From positions 248,001 through 312,000 of the forward strand of contig NZ_JAKLTS010000002.1 of the NCBI RefSeq assembly GCF_022012445.1: a DNA stretch of 64,000 nt, given 5' to 3'. Position 1 is the stretch's first letter. Every line of letters begins with the position of its first letter. Origin of the DNA: Massilia sp. TS11. Lineage in GTDB: Bacteria > Pseudomonadota > Gammaproteobacteria > Burkholderiales > Burkholderiaceae_D. The notes under the pieces are model-generated. The model was not told where the DNA came from. It saw only the letters and a list, made by a program, of their open reading frames with translations, and did no database searches. Below are positions 47,036 to 56,052 of the stretch, one piece after another. The position numbers and the translations under genes are program-made.

Positions 47036-47499
47036 CACGCGGGTCTGAAGACCCGCCCTACATCCACCATCACGCTCGCGGAGTCGTAGCTCGCGGAGTC
47101 GTAGGGCGGGTCTTCAGACCCGCGCACCAACGCCGGACAGAGTCGTAGGGCGGGTCTTCAGACCCGCGCACCAACGCCAGATAAAGCCAACGCGGGATGA
47201 ACGAGGCGTAGGGCGGGTCTTCAGACCCGCGCACCAAAGCCAGATAAAGCCACCGCGGGATGAACGAGGCGTAGGGCGGGTCTTCAGACCCGCGTGCCGA
47301 CGCCAGATGAAGCCACCGCAGGATGAGCGAGGCGTAGGGCGGGTCTTCAGACCCGCGCCCCAACGCCAGATGAAGCCAACGCGGGATGAACGAGGCGTAG
47401 GGCGGGTCTTCAGACCCGCGCACCAAAGCCAGATAAAGCCACCGCGGGATGAACGAGGCGTAGGGCGGGTCTTCAGACCCGCGCACCAACGCCAAATTA
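47036..47499. repeat. 63-bp tandem repeat array with GCGGGTCTTCAGACCCGC palindrome
   Basis: This fills the 472 nt between the hydrolase and maf stops. GTAGGGCGGGTC-type units start at 47101, 47145, 47208, 47271, 47334, 47397 and 47460; from 47145 on the period is exactly 63 bp. Each unit has the 18-bp hairpin palindrome followed by a conserved 40-bp tail (GCCAGATAAAGCCA...GGATGAACGAGG). An inverted copy at about 47039-47062 sits at the left end. Units differ by a few substitutions. The hairpins may end transcription from both sides. The last unit reaches the maf stop codon. Confidence 0.92.
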
Positions 47500-48117
47500 A
47501 GGCAACACCAACCCCGCCGTGCGCAGCAGCTGCGCCGTTTCAAACAAGGGCAGCCCCATGATGCCCGAGTGGCTGCCCTCGATGTGTTCAATGAACACGG
47601 CCGCCAGCCCCTGAATGCCATACGCCCCCGCCTTGTCATACGGCTCGTTCGAAGCGCAATAGGCGCGGATGGCCTCCGGCGTCAGCGTACAGAAGCGCAC
47701 ATTCGACACCTGCGTCACCTGATGCACGACACCCTCATGCCAGACCGCCACCGAGGTCAGCACCTGATGCTCGCGCCCCGAATAGCGCTCGAGCATGTGC
47801 ACAGCTTCGGCCGTGTCGGCCGGCTTGCCCAGAATCTCGCCATCGATCGTGACCGTCGTATCGGCTGTCAGCAGCGGCCGCTGCGGCAGATGGCGCATGC
47901 GCATCACCTTGGCCGCGAACTCCGCCTTCTCGCGCGCCACCCGCGCCACATACACGGCCGCCGGTTCGCCCGCCAGCACGGCTTCGGTCACATCCGGCCC
48001 GCGCGGAGCGGCCTCGCGCAGCAGCAGCAATTCGTAATCGACGCCGATCTGGCGCAGCAGCTCGCGCCGGCGCGGACTTTTCGAGGCCAGATAAATCTTG
48101 TGATCGACAGGCTTCAT
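47497..48117 (-). CDS. maf: Maf-like nucleoside triphosphate pyrophosphatase
   Basis: 206 residues. It opens IYLASKSPRRRELLRQIG, the Maf hallmark, with TADTTVTIDGEILGKPAD and the C-terminal YDKAGAYGIQG. These enzymes hydrolyse non-canonical or excess (d)NTPs (dTTP, UTP or modified pyrimidines). The start overlaps the rlmH stop by one nucleotide, closing the yebC-to-maf operon. Its 3' end borders the 63-bp repeat array. Confidence 0.95.
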   Translation of the reverse strand: MKPVDHKIYLASKSPRRRELLRQIGVDYELLLLREAAPRGPDVTEAVLAGEPAAVYVARVAREKAEFAAKVMRMRHLPQRPLLTADTTVTIDGEILGKPADTAEAVHMLERYSGREHQVLTSVAVWHEGVVHQVTQVSNVRFCTLTPEAIRAYCASNEPYDKAGAYGIQGLAAVFIEHIEGSHSGIMGLPLFETAQLLRTAGLVLP

Positions 48118-48590
48118 CAGACGCGGTGGTAAGGGTGGTTCTGGGTAATGGTCCAGGCGCGGTAAAGCTGTTCAGCCAGCATCACGCGCACCATGCCATG
48201 CGGCAGGGTCATGCTCGAGATGCGGACCATGCCCTCGGCGCGCGCCTTCAGCTCCGGGTCGAGGCCATCGGCCCCGCCGATCAGGAAGGCGGTGTCGCGC
48301 CCGTCGCGCTGCCAGCTTTCCAGTTGCTGCGACAGGCCGACGCTGGTCAGGTCCTTGCCGCGCTCGTCGAGGGCGATGATGCGCACGCCCTTGGGCAGCA
48401 CGGCTTCAATGCGTTCACGCTCCTGGGCCATGGCGGCCGCGGGCGTGGTCTTGCTGCCGCTGCGCTCGACCGGCTTCACCTCTTTGAGCACGATGCGCAG
48501 CTCAGGCGGCATGCGCTTGACGTACTCGGCAAAGCCGGTCTCGATCCAGGCCGGCATCTTGTGGCCGACCGCAGCAATGATCAGCTGCAC
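48117..48590 (-). CDS. rlmH: 23S rRNA (pseudouridine1915-N3)-methyltransferase
   Basis: 157 residues, the exact family size. The C-terminal SPOUT knot has [12 protein letters not shown] and [22 protein letters not shown], ending YHRV. It methylates pseudouridine 1915 in helix 69 of 23S rRNA in the assembled ribosome. It lies 3 nt from rsfS, another ribosome-acting gene, in the same operon. Confidence 0.97.
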   Translation of the reverse strand: MQLIIAAVGHKMPAWIETGFAEYVKRMPPELRIVLKEVKPVERSGSKTTPAAAMAQERERIEAVLPKGVRIIALDERGKDLTSVGLSQQLESWQRDGRDTAFLIGGADGLDPELKARAEGMVRISSMTLPHGMVRVMLAEQLYRAWTITQNHPYHRV

Positions 48591-48593
48591 GGA

Positions 48594-49253
48594 TTACTCG
48601 TCGGCGGCCGGCTTCTTGACGACGCGCTTGACGACTTTCTTGACCGGGGCGCCAGCGGCCGTGGCGGCCACTTTCTTTTCCTTGGCGGCCTTGGCCGAAG
48701 CAGTGGCCGTCTTGGTGGCGGCGACTTTCACCTTCTTGCCTTCCGGGACAGCCGACTTGGCTGCGGTTTTCTTCGGCGCGGCGCGCTTGGCCGGGGCCTT
48801 CTTCTCGACCACCGGCTCGGCGATCTCGGCCAGCTTGGAGGCGGCCAGATGCTTGGCGCGCTTGGGCTTGGCGTCGTCCATGGCTTTGGCTTCGGCCGAG
48901 GACTTGCGCTTGGCAGCGCCCAGCTTGACCGGCTTGTCGCCCCAGATTTCTTCCAGGCGGTAGTACTGGCGGATGGCCGGCTGCATGATGTGGACGATCA
49001 TGTCGCCCAGATCGACCAGCACCCATTCACCGGTGTCCTCGCCTTCGACGCCGTTGACGCCGCCGCCATTTTCCTTGACCTTTTCCACCACCGAGGCGGC
49101 CAGGGCGCGCGTCTGGCGGTTGGAGGTACCCGAGGCGACGCAGATGCGGTCGAACAGGGAGGTCAGGTGGGTCGTGTCGAACAGGACGATTTCCTGGCCC
49201 TTCACATCTTCGAGCGCGTCGACGACGACGGCTTGGAGTTTTTTGATATCCAT
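48594..49253 (-). CDS. rsfS: Ribosomal silencing factor with basic C-terminal tail
   Basis: 219 residues, about 100 longer than typical RsfS. Residues 1-115 are the conserved factor (LQAVVVDALEDVKGQEIVLFD, then GEWVLVDLGDMIVHIMQP and YYRLEEIWGD), which binds ribosomal protein uL14 and blocks subunit joining. Residues about 116-219 are a Lys/Ala/Pro-rich tail with KKAPAKRAAPKKTAAK-type repeats, like those of histone-H1-like bacterial proteins. The tail may bind rRNA or DNA (inference). The start follows the nadD stop with no gap. Confidence 0.93.
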   Translation of the reverse strand: MDIKKLQAVVVDALEDVKGQEIVLFDTTHLTSLFDRICVASGTSNRQTRALAASVVEKVKENGGGVNGVEGEDTGEWVLVDLGDMIVHIMQPAIRQYYRLEEIWGDKPVKLGAAKRKSSAEAKAMDDAKPKRAKHLAASKLAEIAEPVVEKKAPAKRAAPKKTAAKSAVPEGKKVKVAATKTATASAKAAKEKKVAATAAGAPVKKVVKRVVKKPAADE

Positions 49254-49898
49254 TTAGCTCTTCTTATACAAGTTTTGTTGTTGAATATAGTCTAGCACCA
49301 CCGGGGCCAGGTGCCGTTTTTCCACATCGCCGCGTTCCAGCCCGGCCCGCACCGCGCTCGAGGCGATTTCCACCGCCAGGTCGGGCGCAAAATACGTGCC
49401 GCCCGCCGGCGCCGTACGCAACTGCGCCAGTGTGGCCTGGCGCCGCATGAATTCCTGGTGCACGGCCGGGGCCAGCGTGGCCGCGAAACCGGGGCGCGCA
49501 CCGACCACGATATGCCCTTCTTCGAACAGGGCGCGCCAGTCCTTCCAGGTGTCGAGCCGCTGCAGCTGGTCCTCGCCCATGGCAAACACCAGGGGCGCCT
49601 CCGGGCCCAGTTCTGCGCGCACACTGCGCAGGGTGTCGATCGTGTAGCTCGGCGCCTGGCGCCGGATTTCACGGCAATCGAGCACCACCGGCAGATGGTG
49701 GTAGTCGAAGGCCAGTTGCAGCATTGCGCAGCGCTGCTCCGGCGTGGCCACCAGGCTGCCTTTCTGCCACGGCAGACCGGCCGGAATGATGCGCAGCTCG
49801 CGCGGTTGCAGCAGTTCGCTGAACAGGCGGGCGAGGGCGATGTGGCCCTCGTGCACCGGGTCGAAACTGCCGCCCAGCAGGAGGGTCGGGCCGCTCAC
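49254..49898 (-). CDS. nadD: Nicotinate-nucleotide adenylyltransferase
   Basis: 214 residues. It opens LLLGGSFDPVHEGHIALARL, the nucleotidyltransferase motif with H-x-G-H, and has the C-terminal ISSxxxR-like motif as IASSAVRAGL. It makes nicotinic acid adenine dinucleotide in NAD synthesis. It is one nucleotide from hemF and immediately upstream of rsfS in the operon. Confidence 0.95.
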   Translation of the reverse strand: MSGPTLLLGGSFDPVHEGHIALARLFSELLQPRELRIIPAGLPWQKGSLVATPEQRCAMLQLAFDYHHLPVVLDCREIRRQAPSYTIDTLRSVRAELGPEAPLVFAMGEDQLQRLDTWKDWRALFEEGHIVVGARPGFAATLAPAVHQEFMRRQATLAQLRTAPAGGTYFAPDLAVEIASSAVRAGLERGDVEKRHLAPVVLDYIQQQNLYKKS

Positions 49899-49899
49899 C

Positions 49900-50802
49900 T
49901 CAGTCCTTGAGCCAGTCGCGGTGCGGCAGGAAGTCGGTGTACAGCTTCGCTTCCGGGCTGCCGTCTTCCGGATGCCACTGATAGCGCCATTTGACGATCG
50001 GCGGCATCGACATCAGGATGGCCTCGGTCCGGCCGCCCGACTGCAGGCCGAAATGGGTGCCGCGGTCGAACACCAGGTTGAACTCGACATAGCGCCCGCG
50101 CCGGTAGGCCTGGAAGTCGCGCTCGCGCTCGCCATACGGCGTGTCCTTGCGCGCTGTCAGGATCGGCAGGTAGGCGTCGAGGAAGGCGTCGCCGACGCGG
50201 CGCGTCATGGCGAAGCTGGCTTCGAAGCCGGGGGCGTTGAAGTCATCGAAGAAGATGCCGCCCACGCCGCGCGCTTCCTGGCGGTGCTTCAGATAAAAAT
50301 ACTCGTCGCACCAGGCCTTGAAACGCGGATGCAGCTCGGGGCCGACGGCATCGTGGCAGACGCGGTGGAAATGGCGCGCGTCGTCCAGATTGCCGTAGTA
50401 GGGCGTCAGGTCCATGCCGCCGCCGAACCACCAGACCGCTTCTTCGCCTTCGGCCGTGGTGATGAAAAAGCGCACGTTCATGTGCACGGTCGGCGCATAC
50501 GGGTTACGCGGGTGCAGTACCAGCGACACGCCCATCGCCTCCCACTGGCGCCCGGCCAGCTCGGGGCGGTTGGCCGCGGCCGAGGGCGGCAGCTTGGCGC
50601 CCTTCACGTGCGAGAAATTGACCCCGCCGCGTTCGAGCACATTGCCTTCTTCGACCAGACGCGAAATGCCGCCGCCGCCTTCGGCACGGGTCCAGGCATC
50701 GCGCAGGAAGGGCTTGCCGTCCACGCCTTCGAGGCCGGCGACGATGCGCTCCTGCAGATCGAGCAGCCAGGCCTTGACCTGGGCGGAATCGGGCGTCGTC
50801 AT
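49900..50802 (-). CDS. hemF: Oxygen-dependent coproporphyrinogen III oxidase
   Basis: 300 residues with the HemF signatures [36 protein letters not shown] and [21 protein letters not shown]. It converts coproporphyrinogen III to protoporphyrinogen IX aerobically, in the cytoplasm. It lies 2 nt from purD and 1 nt from nadD. Confidence 0.97.
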   Translation of the reverse strand: MTTPDSAQVKAWLLDLQERIVAGLEGVDGKPFLRDAWTRAEGGGGISRLVEEGNVLERGGVNFSHVKGAKLPPSAAANRPELAGRQWEAMGVSLVLHPRNPYAPTVHMNVRFFITTAEGEEAVWWFGGGMDLTPYYGNLDDARHFHRVCHDAVGPELHPRFKAWCDEYFYLKHRQEARGVGGIFFDDFNAPGFEASFAMTRRVGDAFLDAYLPILTARKDTPYGERERDFQAYRRGRYVEFNLVFDRGTHFGLQSGGRTEAILMSMPPIVKWRYQWHPEDGSPEAKLYTDFLPHRDWLKD

Positions 50803-50804
50803 GA

Positions 50805-52076
50805 TCAGTGCTTCAGGCCGCGCCAGCCGATATCGCGGCGGAACTGCATGCCGTCGAAGTGGATCTTGTCGACCGTTTCATAGGCCTGCTTCTGGGCCAT
50901 GCGTACCGAGTCGCCCAGGCCGACCACGCACAGCACGCGCCCGCCGGACGTCACCAGCGCGCCATTGGCGTCGATCTTGGTGCCGGCATGGAAGCTCACG
51001 CATTCCGGCGTGTCGGCCGGGATGCCGTCGATGCGGTCGCCTTTCTTCGGGTCGTCCGGATAACCGGCCGCAGCCATCACGACGCCGACTGCGGTGCGGC
51101 GGTCCCAGTCGAGCTCGACCTGATCGAGGGTGCCGTTGACGGCGTGCTCCATCACCGTCACGAGGTCGCTCTTCAGGCGGCTCATGATCGGCTGGGTTTC
51201 CGGGTCGCCCATGCGGCAGTTGAATTCCAGCGTGCGCGGGTTGCCCTGGGCGTCGATCATCAGGCCGGCATACAGAAAGCCGGTGAACACGATGCCGTCC
51301 TTGGCCATGCCCTGCACGGTCGGGTTGATGATTTCACGCATCACGCGCGCATGCAGCGAGGGCGTGATGATCGGGGCCGGCGAATAGGCGCCCATGCCGC
51401 CCGTGTTGGGGCCCTGGTCCTGGTCCTGCAGGCGCTTGTGGTCCTGGCTGGTGGCCAGCGGCAGCACGTGCTTGCCATCGACCATGACGATGAAGGAGGC
51501 TTCTTCGCCGGCGAGAAACTCCTCGATCACGATGCGGGCACCGGCATCGCCGAATTTATTATCGGCCAGCATGTGGTCGACTGCGGCGTGGGCTTCTTCC
51601 AGGGTCATCGCCACCACCACGCCCTTGCCGGCGGCCAGGCCGTCGGCCTTGATCACGATCGGCGCGCCGTTCGCGTCCACATAGGCGTGGGCGGCGGCGG
51701 CCTCGGTAAAGGTCTGGTACTTGGCGGTGGGGATGCCGTGGCGCTGCATGAAGGCCTTGGCGAAATCCTTCGAGCTTTCCAGCTGGGCCGCCTCGCGCGT
51801 GGGGCCGAAGATCTTCAGGCCGCGCGCACGGAACAGGTTGACGATGCCGGCCGCCAGCGGCACTTCGGGCCCGACCACGGTCAGGGCGATGTGCTCTTTC
51901 TCGACGAAATCGGCCAGGGCGTCGAGCTCGGTGATGGCCACGTTCTGCAGGCGCACGTCGCGCGCCGTCCCGCCATTGCCCGGCGCGACGTAGACCATCT
52001 GGACCTTATCCGATTGGGCCAGTTTCCAGGCCAATGCATGTTCACGGCCACCCGAGCCGACGACCAGGATCTTCAT
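50805..52076 (-). CDS. purD: Phosphoribosylamine-glycine ligase
   Basis: 423 residues, full length. It starts [22 protein letters not shown], followed by the ATP-grasp domain ([50 protein letters not shown]). It makes glycinamide ribonucleotide in purine synthesis. It follows yebC by 3 nt in the operon. Confidence 0.97.
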   Translation of the reverse strand: MKILVVGSGGREHALAWKLAQSDKVQMVYVAPGNGGTARDVRLQNVAITELDALADFVEKEHIALTVVGPEVPLAAGIVNLFRARGLKIFGPTREAAQLESSKDFAKAFMQRHGIPTAKYQTFTEAAAAHAYVDANGAPIVIKADGLAAGKGVVVAMTLEEAHAAVDHMLADNKFGDAGARIVIEEFLAGEEASFIVMVDGKHVLPLATSQDHKRLQDQDQGPNTGGMGAYSPAPIITPSLHARVMREIINPTVQGMAKDGIVFTGFLYAGLMIDAQGNPRTLEFNCRMGDPETQPIMSRLKSDLVTVMEHAVNGTLDQVELDWDRRTAVGVVMAAAGYPDDPKKGDRIDGIPADTPECVSFHAGTKIDANGALVTSGGRVLCVVGLGDSVRMAQKQAYETVDKIHFDGMQFRRDIGWRGLKH

Positions 52077-52079
52077 GGA

Positions 52080-52805
52080 TTATTCTTCAATGACGGCGTT
52101 GGTATAGACCTCTTGCACGTCGTCGAGGTTCTCGATGGCGTCCAGGAGCTTCTGCATTTTCTGTGCGTCTTCGCCGGTGAACACGGTTTCGGTGGCCGGC
52201 TTCATGACCACTTCGGCCACTTCGGCTTTCAGGCCGGCCGCTTCCAGCTTTTCCTTCACATTGCTGAACTCGTAGGGATCGCAGATCACCTCGAAGCCGC
52301 CTTCCTCGTCGGCGATGACGTCTTCGGCGCCGGCGTCGAGCGCCACTTCCATCAGCTTGTCTTCATCGGTGCCGGGGGCAAAGAAGAACTGGCCGCAATG
52401 CTTGAACAGGAAGGCCACCGAGCCTTCGGTACCCATATTGCCGCCGTATTTGTTGAAGGCGTGGCGCACCTCGGCCACCGTGCGCACGCGGTTGTCCGTC
52501 ATGCAGTCGACGATGATGGCGGCGCCATTGATGCCATAGCCTTCGTAGCGGATCTCTTCGTAGTTGGCGCCTTCCAGGCCGCCCGAGCCGCGCTGGACGG
52601 CGCGGTTGACGTTATCCTTGGGCATATTGGCGTCGGCCGCCTTGTCGATGGCAAGGCGCAGACGGGGATTGGCATTCGGGTCGGCACCACCGAGACGGGC
52701 GGCGACCGTGATTTCCTTGATCAGGCGCGTCCAGATTTTGCCGCGCTTGGCGTCGGTGGCGGCTTTCTTATGCTTGATATTGGCCCATTTGCTGTGTCCA
52801 GCCAT
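52080..52805 (-). CDS. yebC: YebC/PmpR family protein
   Basis: 241 residues, the standard length. It starts [27 protein letters not shown], the invariant family opening; three acidic-rich domains follow. Members were described as transcriptional regulators and more recently as translation factors, so the exact role is open. The start at 52805 is fixed by the family; nine upstream in-frame codons are excluded. It is the first gene of the housekeeping operon. Confidence 0.96.
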   Translation of the reverse strand: MAGHSKWANIKHKKAATDAKRGKIWTRLIKEITVAARLGGADPNANPRLRLAIDKAADANMPKDNVNRAVQRGSGGLEGANYEEIRYEGYGINGAAIIVDCMTDNRVRTVAEVRHAFNKYGGNMGTEGSVAFLFKHCGQFFFAPGTDEDKLMEVALDAGAEDVIADEEGGFEVICDPYEFSNVKEKLEAAGLKAEVAEVVMKPATETVFTGEDAQKMQKLLDAIENLDDVQEVYTNAVIEE

Positions 52806-52918
52806 GTTGCAATTCCTTCGACAGGTATACAAAGAGTGGCCGATATTCTAGCACAGGGGGGCGGGCCGAAAAACGGGGACGGCCGGCGCGCCGGCGCGGA
52901 AACTGCTACATTGAACGG

Positions 52919-53806
52919 ATGACCCGTTCCTCCTACCTGGCCGGGCTGGCCATCGCGCTCGGCGGCGCCATCCTGTTCTCGACCAAGGCGATTGTCGCCA
53001 AGCTGCTCTACCGCTACCAGCTCGACGCCGTCACCGTGCTGGCCTTCCGCATGCTGTTTTCGCTGCCCGTGTTCGCCGCCGTGGCGCTGTGGAAGATGCG
53101 GCGCGAGGCGCCCTTGTCCACGGCCGACCGCTGGCGCGTGCTCGGGCTGGGCCTGGTCGGCTACTACCTGTCGAGCTTCTTGGACTTTCTGGGCCTGCAA
53201 TACATCTCGGTCGGGCTCGAGCGCCTGATCCTGTTCCTGACCCCGAGCTTCGTGCTGCTGATGACGGCCTTCCTGCTCAAGCGCCGGGTCAGCCGCACCG
53301 AATGGACGGCCCTGGGCCTGTCGTATGCCGGCATTGTGCTGGTGTTCCAGCATGATGTGCGCGGCGGTGGCTGGGGCGCTGTGCTGGGCGCCAGCCTGGT
53401 GCTCGGTTCGGCGTTTGCGTATGCGGTCTACCTGCTGCAGTCGGGAGAGCTGGTCAAGCGGCTCGGTTCGCTGCGCCTGGTCGCGTATGCGATGTGCGTG
53501 TCGAGCGCGGCCTGCATCGGCCAGTTTCTGCTGCTGCGTCCGGCCGCGCTGCTGGTCCAGCCCCTGCCCGTGTACGGCCTGTCGCTGATCAACGGCGTGT
53601 TCTGCACGATTTTCCCGGTCTGGATGACGATGTACGCCGTGCAGCGCATCGGCGCGCCGAGCGCGTCCCAGGCCGGCATGGTGGGGCCGGTCTCGACCCT
53701 GCTGCTCGGCTGGGCCCTGCTGGGCGAAGCCGTGACCACGATTCAGCTCGCCGGCACCGCCCTGGTGCTGGGCGGGATCTATCTCCTATCGACCAGGAAG
53801 GCCTGA
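52919..53806 (+). CDS. EamA/DMT-family transporter
   Basis: 295 residues with ten predicted membrane helices in two EamA repeats (for example [19 protein letters not shown], and later [19 protein letters not shown] and [22 protein letters not shown]). It is a drug/metabolite exporter of unknown substrate. It is transcribed away from yebC and followed after 1 nt by mgsA. Confidence 0.9.
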   Translation: MTRSSYLAGLAIALGGAILFSTKAIVAKLLYRYQLDAVTVLAFRMLFSLPVFAAVALWKMRREAPLSTADRWRVLGLGLVGYYLSSFLDFLGLQYISVGLERLILFLTPSFVLLMTAFLLKRRVSRTEWTALGLSYAGIVLVFQHDVRGGGWGAVLGASLVLGSAFAYAVYLLQSGELVKRLGSLRLVAYAMCVSSAACIGQFLLLRPAALLVQPLPVYGLSLINGVFCTIFPVWMTMYAVQRIGAPSASQAGMVGPVSTLLLGWALLGEAVTTIQLAGTALVLGGIYLLSTRKA

Positions 53807-53807
53807 G

Positions 53808-54191
53808 ATGACGCCAAGGATCGCGCTGATCGCGCACGACAAGAAGAAAGACGACATGGTGGCCCTGGCCGGCGAGTTCCGCGCGTTTCTGCAGGGCTGC
53901 TGGCTGGTGGCGACCGGCACCACGGGCGCCCGCCTGATCAATGAGCTGGGCCTGACGGTCGAGCGCAAACAGTCCGGCCCCTGGGGCGGCGACCTGCAGA
54001 TCGGCACCCTGCTGGTCGAAGGCGGGATCGACGCCGTGGTGTTCCTGCGCGACCCGATGACGCCGCAGCCGCACGAGCCCGATATCAATGCCCTGGTGCG
54101 CGCCTGCGACGTGCACAACGTGGCCTGCGCCACCAATGTGGCGAGCGCCCGCCTGCTGCTGGCGCAGTTGCGATCGCAACAAAATGTGTAA
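53808..54191 (+). CDS. mgsA: Methylglyoxal synthase
   Basis: 127 residues, normal for MgsA. It starts [14 protein letters not shown] and has [11 protein letters not shown], the phosphate-binding [13 protein letters not shown], and [24 protein letters not shown] with the catalytic Asp and His. It converts dihydroxyacetone phosphate to methylglyoxal, a bypass under phosphate limitation or sugar stress. It is 1 nt from the EamA gene and just upstream of a quinone oxidoreductase gene. Confidence 0.95.
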   Translation: MTPRIALIAHDKKKDDMVALAGEFRAFLQGCWLVATGTTGARLINELGLTVERKQSGPWGGDLQIGTLLVEGGIDAVVFLRDPMTPQPHEPDINALVRACDVHNVACATNVASARLLLAQLRSQQNV

Positions 54192-54212
54192 CTTTTAAAA
54201 CAGGAGACGGCG

Positions 54213-55190
54213 ATGGCCAAGGCAATCCGCATTGCCCGCACCGGCGGGCCCGAGGTGATGGAACTGGTGGACGTGGCGGTGGGCGAACCCGGCCCGGGCG
54301 AGGCGCGCGTGCGCAACCACGCCTGCGGCGTCAACTTCATCGACGTGTATTTCCGCACCGGCCTGTACCCGCAGCCGCTGCCGGCCGGGATCGGCATGGA
54401 AGGCGCCGGCGTGGTCGAGGCCGTGGGGCCCGGCGTCACCCATGTGCAGCCGGGCGACCGCGTGGCCTATGCGAGCCGGCCAACGGGCGCGTATGCAGAC
54501 CTGCGCGTGATGCCGGCCGCGATCCTGGTCAAGCTGCCGGACGCGATCGACTTCGAGACGGCCGCCGCCATGATGCTGAAAGGGATGACGGTCGAATACC
54601 TGTTCCACCGCACCTATGCGCTCCAGCGCGGCGACACCATCCTGTTCCATGCGGCGGCCGGTGGCGTGGGCCTGATTGCCTGCCAGTGGGCGCGTGCGCT
54701 CGGGGTGAAGCTGATCGGCACGGTCGGTTCCGACGCCAAGGGCGCGCTGGCGCTGGCGCACGGGGCCAGCCACGTGATCAACTACAACACCGAGAATTTC
54801 GTCGAGCGCGTGAAGGAGATCACGGGCGGCGACAAGGTGGCCGTGGTGTACGACTCGATCGGGCGCGACACCTTCATGGGTTCGCTCGACTGCCTGCGTC
54901 CGCGCGGGCTGATGGTCAGCTTCGGCAATGCCACCGGGCCGGTCGACAACGTCAACCTGGCCGACCTGCAGGCGCGCGGCTCGCTGTATGTGACGCGCCC
55001 GACCCTGTTCGCCTACGCCGCTCAGCGCAGCGAGCTGGAGGCGATTGCCCAGGGCCTGTTCGACGTGGTGGCGCGCGGCGAGGTCAAGATCGACATCCAC
55101 CAGCGCTACGCCCTGGCCGACGCCGCCCAGGCCCACCGCGAGCTGGAAGCGCGCCAGACCACCGGCTCCTCGATCTTGCTCCCAGAATAA
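54213..55190 (+). CDS. NADPH:quinone oxidoreductase, zeta-crystallin type
   Basis: 325 residues of the medium-chain dehydrogenase family without the structural zinc cysteines. Motifs are the quinone-oxidoreductase signature CGVNFIDVYFRTGLYP, the nucleotide-binding FHAAAGGVGLIACQWARALG and VVYDSIGRDTFMGSLDCLRPRG. It probably reduces quinones or reactive carbonyls; proximity to mgsA makes a carbonyl-stress role plausible (inference). AGGAGA precedes the ATG. Confidence 0.93.
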   Translation: MAKAIRIARTGGPEVMELVDVAVGEPGPGEARVRNHACGVNFIDVYFRTGLYPQPLPAGIGMEGAGVVEAVGPGVTHVQPGDRVAYASRPTGAYADLRVMPAAILVKLPDAIDFETAAAMMLKGMTVEYLFHRTYALQRGDTILFHAAAGGVGLIACQWARALGVKLIGTVGSDAKGALALAHGASHVINYNTENFVERVKEITGGDKVAVVYDSIGRDTFMGSLDCLRPRGLMVSFGNATGPVDNVNLADLQARGSLYVTRPTLFAYAAQRSELEAIAQGLFDVVARGEVKIDIHQRYALADAAQAHRELEARQTTGSSILLPE

Positions 55191-55192
55191 AT

Positions 55193-55212
55193 GGGGTCAG
55201 ACCCCGTTTTCC
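55193..55212. repeat. GGGGTCAGACCCC palindrome, third copy
   Basis: The same 13-nt core as in the pair at 30478-30533, here a single copy followed by GTTTTCCC, in the 29-nt gap between the convergent quinone oxidoreductase and DUF4136 genes. It may act as a terminator. Confidence 0.8.
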
Positions 55213-55219
55213 CTTGGGG

Positions 55220-55825
55220 CTACTTCTTTTCCTCGACGATGTCGATGTTGCGGGTGCCGCCGTTGGGGCCGGGGAAGCCGGTGAAGGCGCTGTGGATCAT
55301 GGCCGGCAGGATTTCCAGATTGTCGCTGCTCGGGTCTTCATTGCGCACCGTGGCCTCCCACAGGCGGCGGCCGTCGCGCGCATCGACGATGCTCACGTGC
55401 AGTTCGCGCTTGTACAGGTGGCGCACGTCGTCGGCAAACGCGCCCATGTAGAACGGCGAGTAGTAGGGACCATAGCGGTAGAACGGCGAGCGCCAGGCCG
55501 GATACCAGGGACCGAAGCGGCCCGGATGGTAGAACGGATCGTAGACCAGCTGATAGGCCTGGTCGTACACCTTGATGCCGAGGCTGACGCGCAGATCGGG
55601 CGCGCCCGCCATGGCCTCGCTCAGGCCCAGGTGGGCCAGCTCATTGCGCACCATGTTCTGGTAGCCGCGCCATTCGAGCGAGGGACCGTCCTTGCCCGCG
55701 GCTTCAAACTGGTAGGTCTTGCCGGCCGGCGCCGCGCTCCATTCGTTGAACGTGGTGACCTTGCTCGAAATGGTCGAGGCGCAGCCACTCAGGAACAGGG
55801 CCGCGACCAGAATCAGGCTTCGCAT
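55220..55825 (-). CDS. DUF4136-type lipoprotein
   Basis: 201 residues. The lipoprotein signal ends LFLSGC (Cys about 15), then a DUF4136 domain with TTFNEWSAAPAGKTYQF and the helix VRNELAHLGLSEA, and a Pro/Tyr/Phe-rich insert (YDPFYHPGRFGPWYP, then YYSPFYMG). It is probably an envelope lipoprotein of unknown function. AGGAGAA lies 5 nt before the ATG. Confidence 0.88.
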   Translation of the reverse strand: MRSLILVAALFLSGCASTISSKVTTFNEWSAAPAGKTYQFEAAGKDGPSLEWRGYQNMVRNELAHLGLSEAMAGAPDLRVSLGIKVYDQAYQLVYDPFYHPGRFGPWYPAWRSPFYRYGPYYSPFYMGAFADDVRHLYKRELHVSIVDARDGRRLWEATVRNEDPSSDNLEILPAMIHSAFTGFPGPNGGTRNIDIVEEKK

Positions 55826-56003
55826 GATGTTCTCCTGTTGGGATATGCATCTAGTCTACGAAGCCGGCCCCTGGTCTGCCAAGCTTTTACAAGTTGTTAC
55901 GACTGCGACGCGACTTTTTCTCAGCGCGGAGTCCATGCCGGGTTATGGCATCATTGTTAATGTTTGCAATCCGATACGCGGCGAAATCGGCAGGGCCGCT
56001 TGG

Positions 56004-56009
56004 TAAAAT
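56004..56009 (+). promoter_or_regulatory. Predicted -10 box (TAAAAT) of pepN
   Basis: TAAAAT 43 nt before the pepN ATG, leaving a leader of about 37 nt that ends in GGAG. The rest of the 227-nt spacer (55826-56052) shows nothing I can assign. Confidence 0.4.
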
Positions 56010-56052
56010 AGGGGGCTTGCCCGTTTTTCTGCTTTTTCTGGAGTAGAGCTTC

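Noticed and set aside
47101..47499. CRISPR array
   Set aside because: The whole 63-bp unit is conserved, including the part that would be spacer; there are no unique spacers and no cas genes.
47070..47639. A minus-strand frame with 21-residue peptide repeats (RGSEDPPYASFIPRWL)
   Set aside because: It arises because the 63-bp repeat is a multiple of three; it overlaps maf in another frame and has no start signal.
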